The notes: generated by a model not told the origin, from the letters alone. A DNA stretch of 64,000 bases from Distichodus sexfasciatus (GCA_032718565.1 JAVGVS010000498.1:62001-126000), one strand, 5' to 3'. Positions 1 through 13,216 are shown, counted from the stretch's first letter. A program made the numbers and translations.

Positions 1-672
1 TACTCTCCCGCTCTCTCTATTTCAAGGATGCATCCTCTACAACACAAGGCCAGTTTAAGCTTAAAACGGCATGTGGCACTGAGACGGCTGCCCCACCCCG
101 ATGAAAATATTAGTGTTGACATGGCTCATAGGCTGCTGAAATGAAAAGCGTACAGCAGCAGCAGCAGCGGCGGCGGCGGCACTGGCACTGTATCAGAAGA
201 GGCCAATAAAGGGCACGTAGGGACATCAGCAGACAGCTAAAGCAATCCTGCCGGGGTCAAACGCAGGATCCGTCATACCAACCCCTGCCGCCTCCCATCC
301 TCTCATCACCACCTCTCCTAATTATACTCAACTCCCTCCCAGGTTCCAGCGAAATGTATTTAAATCCGGATTAATGACATGCTTCCAATTTTACACGATC
401 ATAGACACCGCCCAAGATTGACAGGGACCCGGATTGTCAATGAACGTCACTGAATACCATATAAAAACAGGGTTTTTGTTGTACACTACACTTTTACTCA
501 TCTGTAGAATGAAAACATGTACAAACCAAAACTTTTGAAAAGCAAGTTATTTTGGGTGGTGGTTATTGTTCATTTCAGAGGAAATGAAGGAAAGTGTGTG
601 GTGTTATTATTTATTATATCAACAAAGTTTATAGGTTTATGTTCCTTCTGCCAATCTGATATTTTTCTAATA

Positions 673-1318
673 TGTGACCCTCCACGGCAAAACCAGTCGC
701 TTGTCGCAACGGAGGTTTCCGAGAAAAACGAGCGTTTATGTTGCGTGGGGTAAAATTTTGGATTTTTTGTTTTTGTGTTTTGAAACAGTGGAAGGTCTAT
801 ACTGTACTGTTGTGAATAAATTTAGCTGAAAAACTTACCCTTTCCATCCTAAAAACGTGACTTTCTTGAGGTGAGGAATTCAATTCCAGCAGAATGTTAA
901 AAGTTTCTGTTTTGACCGCTCTACTTCAATATTTACGGTAAATCCATTGGTTGACTAGCGTGAAGATATTTCTCCGGAATCCATCTTCGTCTCCCGAGTT
1001 CAGTTAACCTAACGCAGGTAGGCTATCCGTGTGGCTGTGAATGCAGCGTAGGCTACCGTAAATGCAAACGTAGCCGCGACCGCACCAAGTGTCTGTGAGT
1101 GCTACGGCGATAGTCAACTTCAAAGGCAGATTTCTCCGTTTCTCACTTGGCGTGACAGGAGAAACCCGACTCCTTTGAATGTTGATATCTCAGTCATATG
1201 TCGTCCGATTCATTCCATATAGGTATTGTTTTCAAGCTTGATTTATGCCCTTTCATGGAAACATAAGTCAATTTTGACTATTTGCGAAAAGCGACTGCTT
1301 TTGCCATGGAGGGTCACA
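673..1318. mobile_element. TIR element, family T1 copy 1 (MITE-like)
   Basis: The element begins TGTGACCCTCCACGGCAAAA and ends with a near-complementary TTTTGCCATGGAGGGTCACA, and is flanked on both sides by TA (671-672 and 1319-1320). The TIRs continue inward through CCAGTCGCTTGT. It has no long coding frame. Two more copies occur in this window (31851-32427 and 38332-38773). The TA duplication and TIR suggest a non-autonomous Tc1/mariner-type element; the superfamily is inferred. At 646 bp this is the longest of the three. Confidence 0.85.
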
Positions 1319-1585
1319 TATGAAGCTATGCAATACATGTGTGTGCGTCTGTCTTGCCTTTTGGCTAAACACAGGGTGGTCACATATACATTTAAAATAC
1401 AAATAAATCCATTTCTGGTCCATTCATATCATAATCAGTCAACAAAAGTTATAACATTTTTTATTTTTCAAACATGCATTTGTATATACAGTAGTTATTG
1501 TTTCTCTTAATCCTCTAATAAAGTTCATTGATGAACCATTCATTGATCACAGTTTTTGCTTAGAAGATTAACACTGTTTCAAGTA

Positions 1586-2158
1586 CAGATAGTCCCCAAA
1601 TTATGATTGTTCGATCTTACAATGATGATGGCGATATAGCAAAATTGTAAAAATATTTTAAAGATACCATATTGTCAAAAAGAAATAACTTTTTCTGTTC
1701 TTTGGACTTCCATTTGGGTCTGTACTGCCTCTACACACGCTTAGTTTAATAAAAAATGGTCAGTTGTGTTACTTTTATTTTCCGAATGTCAGAAATAATA
1801 AGAGACTGAAATAGAGGAGTGAAAAGCAGGTGAAAATCTGAGAGGTATTTTCAGCAGACGACTTCGGAGACATGTTTAGTGGAACTCGTAGACCTATTTT
1901 AACTTGTTGAAAAAATCTATAATATGGGACCTTTAATTTTTACGTGGCAGGCAAACGTATGATACATTGGGACACTGCTGGGCCGAGCGCATGTCCCGTC
2001 TCCTCAGATACCTCACTCTCGCTAGCCATTGACAGAGTTCCATTGTCTCTGTGTTAAATCACATTTTTTCCCCTGTGTTTTTGGCGTTTCTCAACGATAT
2101 TTACAAGTTACAATGGTGTCATGGGAACGCATATCCATCGTAAGTTGGGGGCTGCCTG
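1586..2158. mobile_element. TIR element, TA-flanked (MITE-like)
   Basis: The left end reads CAGATAGTCCCCAAATTATG and the right end, reverse-complemented, reads CAGGCAGCCCCCAACTTACG. The two ends are imperfect inverted repeats. TA dinucleotides flank both ends (1584-1585 and 2159-2160). The interior of about 530 bp has no coding frame, so it reads as an old non-autonomous element. Placement in a mariner-like superfamily is inferred from the TA duplication only. Confidence 0.7.
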
Positions 2159-2164
2159 TACTTC

Positions 2165-2262
2165 CACCATTGGGACACTGAGCAGGACCCTTAGCCACAA
2201 ATCCCTCCAGGGAGTCTCTGTAAATAGGAAACGGAAGTCGCTCTAAATAAATGCTGTGGATG
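2165..2262 (+). mobile_element. SINE family S2, 3' fragment
   Basis: The segment resembles the body and tail of the S2 SINE seen elsewhere here: a GAGCAGGACCCTTAG-like stretch, then a motif like GGAGTCTCTGTAAATAGGAA, ending in CTAAATAAATGCTG. The tRNA-like head is missing. Other S2 copies lie at 18131, 30572, 39875, 44821 and 60085. Confidence 0.6.
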
Positions 2263-3334
2263 TGTTATAAGTGTTTGTCTCTGCTTGTTAATGTCACTGC
2301 TAGGTCCAGATGATTTCTTCGGTCATAAGATAACCCCTTGATGAAATGCTAAACTAATTTAGCCTGACTCCAGATGTGCCGTAGTCTCTCACCAAGGTGG
2401 ACCTACATGGTTGACGTTCCTGATAAAGTGGCTTGTAAGTTTATGCAGCACTGGGAGGAAGCTGGGAGGAATGCTGATGGAGCCCAGCACTCATCTCTGC
2501 CGGCTGTGTGGTGGCAGCTCTGTCGTCGTTTTCTCTTATCACACCCTAATTTAGTGCACCGTGTTGTCATTATCTTTCAGTAGAATGCTCATCATGACTG
2601 CGTCTGCCTCTTCACTTTTGAAGACATATGCTTCTAATCCGTAAAGGCTCCTCCCCATCAGAGGCAAATGGCGAGAGATAAGGACGCTTTAGAGAAACCT
2701 ATCTCCACACGTCGGAATGTGAAACTCTACTCACTTTGTATCTCGCGATGCACGGATAAATCATCCAGCAACAGGCGCCAAAAAAGCGCTTTGGAATCTC
2801 GATTGAGATGGTGTTTTATGTCCACAGCTTGTTAAGCACATGGGTGTTTGGATGTAGCATCTGGATCCCGCAGGAAAACATATGCGAACGCATCTGGCCC
2901 CGAACAAACGCGAGAGGAAAAATATGAAGCTCTCAGCCCTCAGAAGTTCATCAAAACTGCAGACTCATCACGCCTTTTCCTCCCTTATGTAGAGCCTTAA
3001 CTGACTTGGTAAAGTGTTTTGGGGGCACAAGGGCAACGGGAGGTGCGACGCCGAACTCCCACCGCGAACGGGGCGCTGTCACATGTAACAGCTTTTCTAC
3101 CCATCTGATGACCTCTGCATACATCTGTTCGGTGAACGGCGCTTAAACCGCTCAGCCGTGGTTGAGTTCTAGGTTAAAATCTAGACTGAAGATGGGCCTT
3201 GTTTGAAGGCATTTTGCGTTAATAAGTACCTCAACTTCTTGTGGCCGATCCAGTTCCAGTTCCAGATCCAGTTGACAGTTTGTTTTCTCCTGCTCTTATT
3301 CATCACTGGTCTTATGTCTTTCAGATGCAGTGAC

Positions 3335-4560
3335 AAGCAAGAGCTTCCTGATAAAATCTAGATTTGCCATGCGAGACATCGCGGGGAGGACATTGGGGTT
3401 ATAAACAGTGTATTTTACAGTCTACAGTTTTGCTAGGTTCGAATCTTCAAGTACTCTTGGGTCTTGTAGGTACCCCAGATAACAGGAACTACATCAATAT
3501 CCAAAAGATAGAAGGAAGAAAGTGTTACTTCCTGTAACAGGTGGAGTTGTGGTTCCAGTTCCATTTGGAGTGTTCCAGTTGCCTCTCAAAAGCAGAATGG
3601 AAAGTGAGAGATTATTTGTCATTGTCAACACAGCACCAGCACACAGTGCCCACAACAAAATGTGACCTCTGCATTTGATCTTTGAAGGAGCAGTGGGCAG
3701 TGCCTGGGGAGCAGTGCTTGGGGACGGTACCTTGCTAATGAGTACCTCAGTGGTAACTTTACCAGCCTGGGATTCGAACCAGCGACCTTCTGATCAAGAC
3801 CCTACCATTACGCCACCAACTGCCCGAACAGTTAAACCCAAACTGGATTGAGCAGTGCCCTGTTGGAAGACATTGGTGCATTTTACAGTCAGTAATATTA
3901 CTAGCCCAAGCCTCTAAGTACCCCTGGGTGTTGTAAGTCCCTCTGCTATTTGGGTACTTCATAAAAGGAAATGCAGCTGGAAGATAGTCAGAAAGCACTG
4001 GTTCCAGTTATGCTTAGGATAAGGTTCTAGTTGCAGGTTTAAAGCACCATGTATCATGTCAAACTGTCAGCTGAATTATTCACCAGTGGTCAGTTTCTGA
4101 TCACAAGGCTTTTATCAGACGCTCTTTTGCAGAGTGACCTCCAGCTGCACTGCAAGCGAGAGAGGGGTTCCTGTTACAATCCGGATTGGATTAAAGAGCT
4201 TGCCCGGGCTGCTTGTTGGAGCACATCGGGCTATAAAAATGATTTTTAACAATCAGCAGTTTTTTCTAGGCCGAACTCTTAGTTAGCTATAGATCTGATA
4301 AGTACCCACGAGTTGGGTAATAGATAACCGGAACTCCAAAATACCCTAAAAACAGCATGAAGGAAGTGTTGGTTCCAGTTATAGTTCCAGTCCTCTACCG
4401 TTATGCCGGTTTTCCAGAGCGACCTCCAGCCGTAGCGATAGCAGGACGGAGCTTCCTGTTAAATTCTAGATTGGATTAAAGAGCTTTGTCATTTGCCATG
4501 AGTGCCTTGTTGGAAGAGATCGGTGTATAAAAAGTATATTTCACATCAAAACAGCCGTTA
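3335..4560. repeat. Degenerate tandem repeat, about 300 bp unit
   Basis: Three to four diverged units can be followed. Each carries a line like GAGCTTCCTGTTAAAT followed by CTAGATTGGATTAAAGAGCT (for example near 3343, 4165 and 4450), then TGTTGGAAGACATTGGTG-type sequence, a GTACCC block, and a closing GGTTCCAGTTATAGTTCCAG motif (near 3550, 4000 and 4370). The first unit is interrupted by an S1 SINE (3605-3830). No coding potential is evident. It may be a decayed satellite or the internal array of an unrecognised element. Confidence 0.6.
3605..3830 (-). mobile_element. tRNA-derived SINE, family S1
   Basis: On the minus strand it reads GGGCAGTTGGTGGCGTAATG at the head, a B-box-like GGTTCGAATCC, then the family body (GGTACTCATTAGCAAGGTACC) and a tail ending in ACAATGACAAATAATC. 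The A- and B-box-like blocks identify a tRNA-derived SINE transcribed by RNA polymerase III. It interrupts the degenerate tandem block. At least nine copies or fragments of this family lie in the window. Confidence 0.85.
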
Positions 4561-5320
4561 AAAGGAATCGTAAACTGCTTTATAGCTGAAGTGTTGATCT
4601 TAAATTTTCTTTTGAGAGGCACGGGCCTTGTTGTCTCCAGCCATATGGGAAATTGTGAAAATTGTTTTCAGGTCCGGATTGTGTGATTAAGAACACATGT
4701 TGGGCCGCTGGGCGAGTTATCGTTTGGAGTTTGCGGTTTTCTGCTCTGCCTTTCTGGGCTCCTCCACGCGGAGCAGAGCGCGCCAGGCCTGGCAATTAAA
4801 GCTCTTTAACGCGGAAATGTGTATTTAACCCAAAACACATGGCGACTCCCGTTTTTTCAGCTGCTAAGTAAACATTTCTTAAAGTTGAAACCACCGAATT
4901 ACAGTAAGCACCCTCAGACTAGCAGAGTTTATTTTCGCTGTATTACAGCGCCGTAGGGTAGACCACGGGCCAAAAACAAGTTCTACGATCGGAGCCTTCT
5001 CGACACGTTTAATTTCTTGTTATGGCACATTGTTTTTGCTGTTTGAGTTTAATTGGCATTAAACGAGCAAATTTGCCCGATTGTGTGTGTGGTACTGTAT
5101 TGATATCTGTAGATAATTGCTTAACGTTAATTACCATATGGATGGTGGGTCTGTGTTGGGGGGGAGTTTGGTACTGGGTTGTGTTATCATCTGATATGGA
5201 CATTTTCAGGATTAGCCCTGAATTTTCACATCAGTGAATCCTCATTATAAATCCTGAGATAGCTGCCTTATTAGGGGCTGCACATGGAAGATTAGAAGCC
5301 GTTCAGCTTGGAGCCGAAAT

Positions 5321-5357
5321 GCTCACCACCACCACCACCACCACCACCACCACCACC
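5321..5357. repeat. (CCA)n microsatellite
   Basis: About a dozen uninterrupted CAC/CCA triplets lie in otherwise non-repetitive intronic sequence. No coding role is evident. Confidence 0.9.
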
Positions 5358-6788
5358 GGGCTGGTGCATAAACAGGCTGAAATGAATTGTAGCACCGCTT
5401 TCATTGGAAACACTCCTGAGGGATTTAGTTTCAAGCTGATTCCACCATAAATATACATGCATTACACAAGGAAAATATTATCGGGGAGACGAGCTGCGAG
5501 TTAATTTGCATTCAGACGTTTTTAAACTGTCCTTGTTAAGATATTATCCATTGCTAATGGTCTGCAGGCATTTGCTAATGTATTCTGTGTGTTTTTTTTC
5601 GACGGCTGTCTGCTGCTCTTGCGCGTGCTTTTAAAATCTCTGGGAAAAGCCTGATATTCTCCAACCAGATTGTCTGTGCCATTGCCCACACAAAGAATTG
5701 GAGGAAAGAGGATCGCTGATTGCTTTAGGACCCTCTTACTCTCTTGACACTCTTTTGACAACGTTTGCTTTTGTTTTACTGGACTGTGTAACAGTTTCAT
5801 GCCACGCACTGTCAGAACTCCCATGCACACGTGCTTCTGGCTGCTCGTGTGCAGAGCGTTCTGATGAAGCTCAATATGCTGCTAATTTGTTTTGAATTAG
5901 TTCATAAACACCCGCTCCTGTTCAGATGCTGGTTAGGGCCGAGACGTACTTGACGCTGCATGACACGGACGCTTAAGGACGCGGCGTACTTGACTATACT
6001 TGCGCGCATACTTTGTGTTAATCTTGAGGGTTCCAACAGGTGGCAATGTACACTCTTAATAGCGCCCAGTCCGCCGAAAGTTAAAGAAAGAAGAGGAAGA
6101 AGTAGAAGGTGCCAGTGCAAGAAAATATCGGCCGGTTTTGCTGTGAAATGAAGGAAGAAAGATGTTGAAGATAAAAAAATGTTCTGATGTTACAAAGATG
6201 CAAGACGGCCATGTTGATAGTAAACAACGATGCTGATGTGACGTACCAAAACTTGAACACGCTTCCACCCCAATTTTAATACCACTTGTGCACGTCAGGT
6301 TCATTTCTGACACCGTGCTCAGAGGACGCGTCTGAGCGTTAAGTATATCCTGGCCCTTAGAGTTGGCAGCACCACTGACCTGAACCAGTGTTAATTAATT
6401 TTGGTAGCTACTTTAGATTTAGTCTTTAGTTCACACCAAGAGCTACTAAAGCTGTAAAATCGCCAAAGCATCGCTCAAAAAGCATCGGTCAAAAAAAATG
6501 GTTTGCACGTTACTTGTTACTGTGTCTAATGTACAGCATTTGGCTGATCCTCTAATCCAGCGCGACATAGTGCTTTGTTGTCCGCCCAACAGAAGCTGTG
6601 CTTCAGGCTTGTCAAGCTGGACTTACATCAGCGGCCGCTGCTCAGCCAAGTTACTAAAACGTACAAGTTAAAAGTTCCCAAAATGTACTGCATTTATTAA
6701 AAAGAGAGTTTTTAAATGAGTAAAATAATTAATCACGAATAGGGGCAAGGTGCAGGTAGTTTCCCATGTTCCTATTTTAGAGGTGGAT

Positions 6789-7020
6789 CTATAGACAACG
6801 CTTGAAGACACCAAGGGCAGTGCTGACAGCGAGGGGAAGTTGGTTCCACCAGTGAAGAGTCAGGACTGAAGAGAGTCTTGATGCATGTCGTCCTCTTCTC
6901 TCGAGTGGCGGGAGGTCAAGACGAGCAGTGCTTAATGCTGTGAGAGGACGAGATGTGACACGCGGCTTGTTAAGTGGCGATAAGCAGGAGGGTGAAGGTC
7001 CGTTTTTGGCCTTCAAGGCT
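6789..7020 (-). repeat. Possible retroelement tail (weak)
   Basis: On the minus strand a 75-residue open frame contains an LPPLERRG and a WWNQLPLAV motif. This resembles the 'WNxLP' motif often seen near the C-terminus of LINE reverse transcriptases. There is no polymerase core in the window and an S1 fragment follows at 7071. It may be a decayed LINE fragment or a chance reading. Confidence 0.25.
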
Positions 7021-7070
7021 TACATTATAGTGCATGAATGAATGTTGTACGGCTCTACACTTAACTCTGT

Positions 7071-7170
7071 GAGTGAGTGATTATTTGTCATTGTGAATGC
7101 AGCACAGCACACGGTGCCTCACAACGAAATCTGACCTCTGCATTGGACCCATACATGTAGAAGGGGAGTA
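7071..7170 (-). mobile_element. SINE family S1 fragment
   Basis: It matches the S1 tail and part of the body: GTGATTATTTGTCATTGTGA, then CAGCACAGCACACGGTGC and TGACCTCTGCATT. It lacks the tRNA-like head. Confidence 0.75.
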
Positions 7171-7483
7171 ATTATGAAGCGATCTACAGCGATTCAGTGA
7201 CCAAGGAGCACGTAGGATTGATTCAAAATGAAAATATTGATCAGATATCATACATACAGTATTGCAACTTTATATTGAAGAGGAGGTCTATATATTTGAA
7301 GAGAAGATTGGTTTTAATTTAAATGCCTGGTTGCACTGAAGAATAAAAATGTAAAGTGATATTGTAGTTTCTTTTTGTGATTTGATATGAATGAAAGTGT
7401 TAAATCTGCCTATGATGATGTCTCGTGATTCAAATTGAAATTGTATTGTAGCAGACCTTGTGGTATTGGCACACATCGAATCA

Positions 7484-7625
7484 TTGTCCGCGCTGGTTGT
7501 TTTTGTTATTTTTCAGCTAAAAATGAGTTTTGTCTGTAATAAATGGGAAAATTTGACTGAACTGGACGCTTTAGTGAATGACTTCCCTGAGAGAGTGGTG
7601 CGCACAAACAAACAGCACGTGTTTA
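7484..7625 (+). repeat. Dispersed repeat R1, copy 1
   Basis: It shares a block with 25926-26060: CGCTGGTTGTTTTTGTTATT, then AAAAATG, TTTTGTCTGTAATAAA and ATTTGACTGAACTGGA in the same order, followed by a looser match (CCCTGAGAGA and GCGCACAAACAAACAGCA here). No ends or TSD were resolved, so the element class is unknown. Confidence 0.6.
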
Positions 7626-10296
7626 CATTGTGAAAAATGTCGTTCATGGGTTTTTATGCAATAACTTCAGTTTTTGTGACGACAAGACACGGCACTGGTT
7701 CTCGTCTCATTATTCTTCTTCTATGGCGGTCATCGTCCAGCTTAATCCTGCTTTACTGCCACTGCGGCTTTGGTTAGCTTACTGCCCCCACATTAGGGAG
7801 TAGCCACTGTACTTATGTGTATTATAACGTAGACCCAAGTAATCGATTATTAAATTAGTTGCCAACTACATTAATAATCAATTTTAATCGATTTAACAAT
7901 CACCAAACAGCGTCAGAGTGTTTGCCTTGTACCAAGGTTCGTCTCGGGTCAGAACTGAACGTCCTGACCCCGCGTCCAGGCGCACCGCAGCTCCTGTTTG
8001 AAAAACGTTATTTAGATTTTATGTCTGGGATGTGTAAGCTCTGCCGCCGAAGCAATTATTATTCTTTTTTTTCCCAGGTAAAATGAGCGAGAGGCACATT
8101 CCAGCCTTATTATGCGGGTGCCGTGGGGAGTTGGGGATTATGATGGTTGTAATGAGGTGAGGCCTGTAATAAGGGCGTCTTCGCCGGGCCCTGATGCGCT
8201 TCGCCTGGATCAGATGTGCACTCCGAAAAACGCTGCACTTTATCAGAGAGGGGGTTTAGGTGCAGATAGAAGCGAAAACCCCAACCTCGCCCCTCTTTTC
8301 CCTCCCTCCCTCCTCGGCGCAGGCTGTAAATGAGTCTGATCCTTTTCAGATGCGATTCAATTAATTTCCTTTAGATGTAATTACATGTGAAAGAGTTCTA
8401 GTTATCCCTCTCCGCCCAACAGGGGGTCTCTACTTTCTAACTAGCAGCCCCCAGTGAGTCGGGAATTCTTAATTACACATACAGGTTTTCTTTTCCCCAG
8501 CCTTTTTGCTTCATTTCCACTCCTCGTCCCCATCTTTCTCTCATCCTCGGAGGACAGGAGGACGGGGGGATTAGGATGTGGATGTGGATGAGGGCTCTTT
8601 GTTTGTGGACGGTTCAAAGCTTCAAGTACCCGCGAGGCCCGTCGTCGGTTTACAAGAGTTCTGTTTTTCCTCCAAGTGGCGTTTGGGAGCCGCTCTTAAT
8701 CTGCTCGAAATTTGAGTCTGGGTACCGGGGCCGCCCCAAACGGGACTCCGAAATCGAGTTCCTTCTCCAAAACCACGTTTGAGCAGTCTGCGTTTTTTAA
8801 CAGCTTTGGCTGTCAGAGTCGCCGCGAGTCCATTTTTTAATCTCTCCCCCACCCCACGCAGTTGACGTTCTTTTTACGGAAAATGGCATCATCAACCGCC
8901 TGTCTTTAAAAAAGAGAAAGATGGATGATTTTTTTTTTTTTTTTCAGAAGTCATTTGCTATTCAAATGTTTGCAGGCCATTTCAATTGGCCGTCATTCCG
9001 TGCTGCAATTCATCCCTTGCCAAGCAGTAGGTGATAACGCTCCTTTTAATAAAAACCCTTCTGACTTGTGGGTGCCTGATGAATGCTGCCATTGTTGTGC
9101 TTGAGACCTCTTATCGAGCACCTCTGTCCTGCTCAAATCAGCAGTCGGAAATATGGAAAAATATGTAAAAATTGTGTGATTAATTCCCATTGCCTTTTTT
9201 CCATAAGATCCTGACCTCATGAGCTCTTTTTTTTTTCTGTCTCTGGGCAAAAGGATGGCTGGGCGGGTTAGTGTAGTGACTGCTGGGTGGTGACTTTTGC
9301 CTATTTTGTGGTCAGATTTTCAGATTAGTTGCTCTGGGTATGTACTGATCTCGTGAGGGATAAAGTCATATCTTGTGATCCAGAACAATGAGCAACGCAA
9401 ATGTTTTGCATGTCCTACTCGCTTTGTTATTTGAAAGAGGGTTTCCCTTAAGTCTGACCTCACAGATGCAGAAAACAGTCGACCATTTCAATTTTCGGGA
9501 CTTTTAATTCAGACAGGGGTTAGTATTTGACGAATGTAATTTACCTTATAATATTGGGCAGTTTTTTCACTAAGATTCCGACATACACTAGTGTTTTTTT
9601 TCCTATTTCAGTTTTTTCTTAGGTAAGAACAACCTATAAACGGTGAAGAGCATCCTTACTGCGTGCCTGTTTGTGCAAAACATTAGCTTATTTGTTTTTC
9701 GTCAATTCTACACCTGTATAATATTGTACAATTAATATTTCTTAACTCTGTAAGAACACTGGTGAATTTGACTGAGGTAATGGAGAGCTTTTGTTCACTT
9801 TTAGCCACATTATCAAAGATTGGACTGCATTTCTAGGGTGGGGTGCTCCCTGTTTTGGGTAAAGCTCACTTTGAAAGCTGCTTTAAAGTGGGTTTGGAGT
9901 GCAGTGGTTATGAGGGGGGCGGATGGGGCTGAAGGAAGCGCGCCAACACTGGACCTCCATACAAGTGACGTCTTAAACGCAAAGTGCTACATCTACCAAA
10001 TGTGCACATCTGTGTCACGTTGGCTTTCGATATGGGAAGTAAAAATGAGAATAAAAAGCATCACCGCCATTTTGCCTTGAATGTTTAACACAGATGAAGT
10101 GTACGTGCAACATAACATCTTGAAAATGCATTCGATGGTTTTTTGCCTCTTCAAAAAAAAAAAAAACCCCACAACTTCTAACACCGCTGCACAAACTCCA
10201 GCCTTGTGTTTGGTCTCAGTCCATGTTGGGTTTAATTATAAATGAAAAGATTCTTAATGGTTTCATTTGTAATTTGTCTTTTCTTTTTACCCACAG

Positions 10297-10388
10297 GCCT
10301 CGTCTGCCTCTTCCCGCATGCTGGAGTCTCAGAGTCTCAACGAGCTGAAGGCTGAGATTGCTTCTCTGAAGGGACTTTTGCTCAGCAG
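10297..10388 (+). CDS. PEX14: PEX14 penultimate coding exon
   Basis: PEX14 is the peroxisomal membrane docking protein that receives cargo-loaded PEX5 with PEX13. The exon lies between a TTTTTACCCACAG acceptor and a GTAATC donor and gives 30 codons plus two bases. It reads ASSASSRMLESQSLNELKAE and then IASLKGLLLS, the vertebrate PEX14 region where a short amphipathic helix precedes the proline-rich segment. The final AG joins the next exon's first G to make Arg, giving the family's LLLxRRQFPPSP junction. Identification rests on this joined reading and on the neighbouring last exon. The N-terminal PEX5-binding domain and membrane segment must lie upstream of the window. Confidence 0.9.
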
Positions 10389-13066
10389 GTAATCACTAGC
10401 TGCTTTCACCTGCTCTGGGCCTGACAGATAAAGAGCAAATCCTTCCCATGGTGCACCTGCAAACTTACAAACACGCACGAGTTTCAGTTTGCTTTATTTA
10501 TAATGAGTGTTTGAGTCTGTGTTAATTTTGACAGAAACTTTGTATTTGATTTGAACAAAAATCCATATTAGTCTTAGTCCATTTTAGTCATTTTTATCTT
10601 TGATAGTTTGAGTCAATGAAAAGTAGTTTTGAGGAACGGTTCTCCAGCCTTCCTGAAGCACTTACAAAAGTTAACCGGCTCTCATTTTCCCCGTCTCTTT
10701 ACCTGACCAGTTTCAGTGGCACGCTTTTTTGTTCTTTATGACACACAATGCCTTACACATGTGTGAATCATTGAAGCATAACACAGCCATCTGACATGAG
10801 TCAGACATTTCTTCTCATTTCTTTAATCTACTCAATATGCCAAACATGTGATGGTTAGACCAACAAGGTGATTCCCAACGAGCAGAAAACGTGGCATATC
10901 TCAGCGTGTGTGTGTACAGGAAACTAGTGGAGTGACAAGTGGAGGACAAAAGAAAAAATGATCAGCATCTGATAAAAAAAAAAATATGAAGAAAAGAGAG
11001 AGTGACTCAGTGACTTGCGAGAAAAATCAGACTCTGTTACTGAACTTTTCTCACTTTCCTGAACATGATCGAGTGTTGTATATGAACTCACCCCCATGAG
11101 AGTGTTCAATTGGTCTGTCTTTTGTTCTGCCATGTTTACTCATCTCGGAATACTTTAGCTTGTTTATTGAACAAACGCCTGCCCGACCGACTTTCACAAG
11201 ATGATTTTGTTGGATAGGGTTTAAGCCAAACACACACACACACCCACACACCACACAAGTTCACCATCTGCTGCTAAGCTTGTTTCTCTGCCTATACACG
11301 TGAACTTTACTGGCAGTGAAGGTTTGATGTCTGTGTAGAAGTAGCTTTATCTCTTTTTAAGCAGACTTTGTGCAGCTTTAGTCCATCTCTGCCAGGTGTG
11401 AGAGACATATGGCTACAGCGCTAATCTGTTTCCTAATTGCATGCGTGTTACGGCTCTGCGAGGCTTTCGGGGGAGTTTCTTTTTCCACTAGAATCTCAGA
11501 GCTGTGAGAGTTAGTACTCAGCAATTCAGAGCAACTAGTCACCTGGTGTTTAGTGTTTAGCGAGCGATTGCTGCACTGATATTAATATTTGGACATTGAT
11601 GCATTTTTAAGATAAATTTCTGCCTGTAAACCACCACCACAATATATTTAAAATGAAGCAATCAATGTTTCATGTCTTGAGATTCTTTACTTCTGCCACT
11701 GTATGTTGCTGCTTGTGTGTTGGTCTTTCTGCCTTCCGTCTTCAGTAACAAAAAGTAGTTCCGTGGTCATAACTTTAGTTGTCTTCTGTGGTCTCCCAGT
11801 GCTGTTGGTGCTGCTGAGCTCACAACTGCAGTCCTGACCGTTAAGAATCGTTGATTTGGCCGCTCGTAAAGTTCTAGCTCTCTCCATGATGGGTTGATTT
11901 GGTTTGTTTGCAGAATAACGCTGGCCTCCTTCACTTGCTTTGACACCTCATGCTGAGTTCCAATTAGCAGCTAACAAATGCAAATTCAGGGCTTTGAATC
12001 GACCCCAGACCTTTTATCTTCTTCATTTGTCATGGAATAGCGAGACAAAGGGCCACACCTGGCTGTGAAACTGTGTGTCACATGTCCAGTTACTGTTGAG
12101 ACTCAGAACATGGCTGTAGTTTCTGAAAGTGTCATGCTGTACCTTTATTAAATGAATTAGAGTAAATTTCATCCATTGTGGTGGTGCACAGAGAAAATTA
12201 CAACAATTGTCGCTTCAGTGTCCAAATCCTTGTGGTCCTCACTGTAGATCGTCCAGATGCCTGAAAGGTGAGACGCATGTCTGTTGTATCATCATTCGTT
12301 TCCCAAGACACTTAAATGCAGTAGTAAGAGTGTGTGTGGGGAGTCCCGAGCTCGAGTGTTGTATTTCTCACACCTCGCTGTGAAAGCTGGCGTTCCCCAC
12401 ACCGTCTTACCATCAACCATCCGGCTTATATTTCGGGAAGGTCTGGATTTACCATAAATGTGACTTATATCAGGTCTTTAAAGTTTGTGTTAATCATAAA
12501 ATCACGGTGATGTTGGAAGGTGGAGTTTCCCGCTTCACTGCTGCGTCTCTCTCTCCTCCAGCAGGGCAGTGTGTTGGCTTGATGAGAGCAGTGATGAACC
12601 CGGAACCGCGTGGATCTGAACCGGCGTCTCTTTAAAAAGCACGAAATGTAAAAGATTTCTGTGGATTGTTTCATCAAATGGAGTCCGATTTAATCCTGTG
12701 ATTCTTTTCTCTTCCTCCTTTTCCTTCTCTCTTTCTTTCCGTCTTTCCACGTTTCTCTTTTTTCTCTCTAATCTCTGGATTTCTCCAAATCTCATCCTCC
12801 CTTTTTACCCATTTCTCTCTCTGTCGTTTTTTCTCTCTCTTTCCTCTTATTTCTGCCTTTCTTCCACATCTGTCTTTCTCTTACCATTATTCTTTCTTCT
12901 CTATCTCTCTCCCTCCCTCCATCTCTCCCTCTCTTCATCCTTCTTTCTCTCTCTTCATCCCTTTCTCGCTCTCCCTCTCTCTCTCCATCCTTTTTTGCTC
13001 ACTCCATCCCTCACTCCATCTCTACCTCTCTTCATCCTTCTTTCTCTTTCTCCCCCTCTCTCTTCA

Positions 13067-13111
<45 letters not shown>

Positions 13112-13179
13112 TCCTTCTCTCTCTCTCTCTCTCTCTCTCCCTCCCTCCATCTCTTCATCCTTCTTTCTCTCTCTTCATC

Positions 13180-13216
<37 letters not shown>

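Larger units (their letters stand above)
1..10296 (+). other. PEX14: PEX14 intron (partial), repeat-rich
   Basis: No coding exon was recognised before the acceptor at 10296, so this is read as the 3' part of a PEX14 intron that begins before the window. It holds two TIR elements (673-1318, 1586-2158), SINE pieces, a degenerate tandem block (3335-4560), a CCA microsatellite near 5321 and a dispersed repeat near 7484. Parts of 5240-5560, 8340-8480 and 8930-9240 are unique-looking and AT-rich with no obvious repeat, which would suit conserved non-coding sequence, but I cannot test conservation. The short open frames across this stretch look like chance. Confidence 0.7.
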
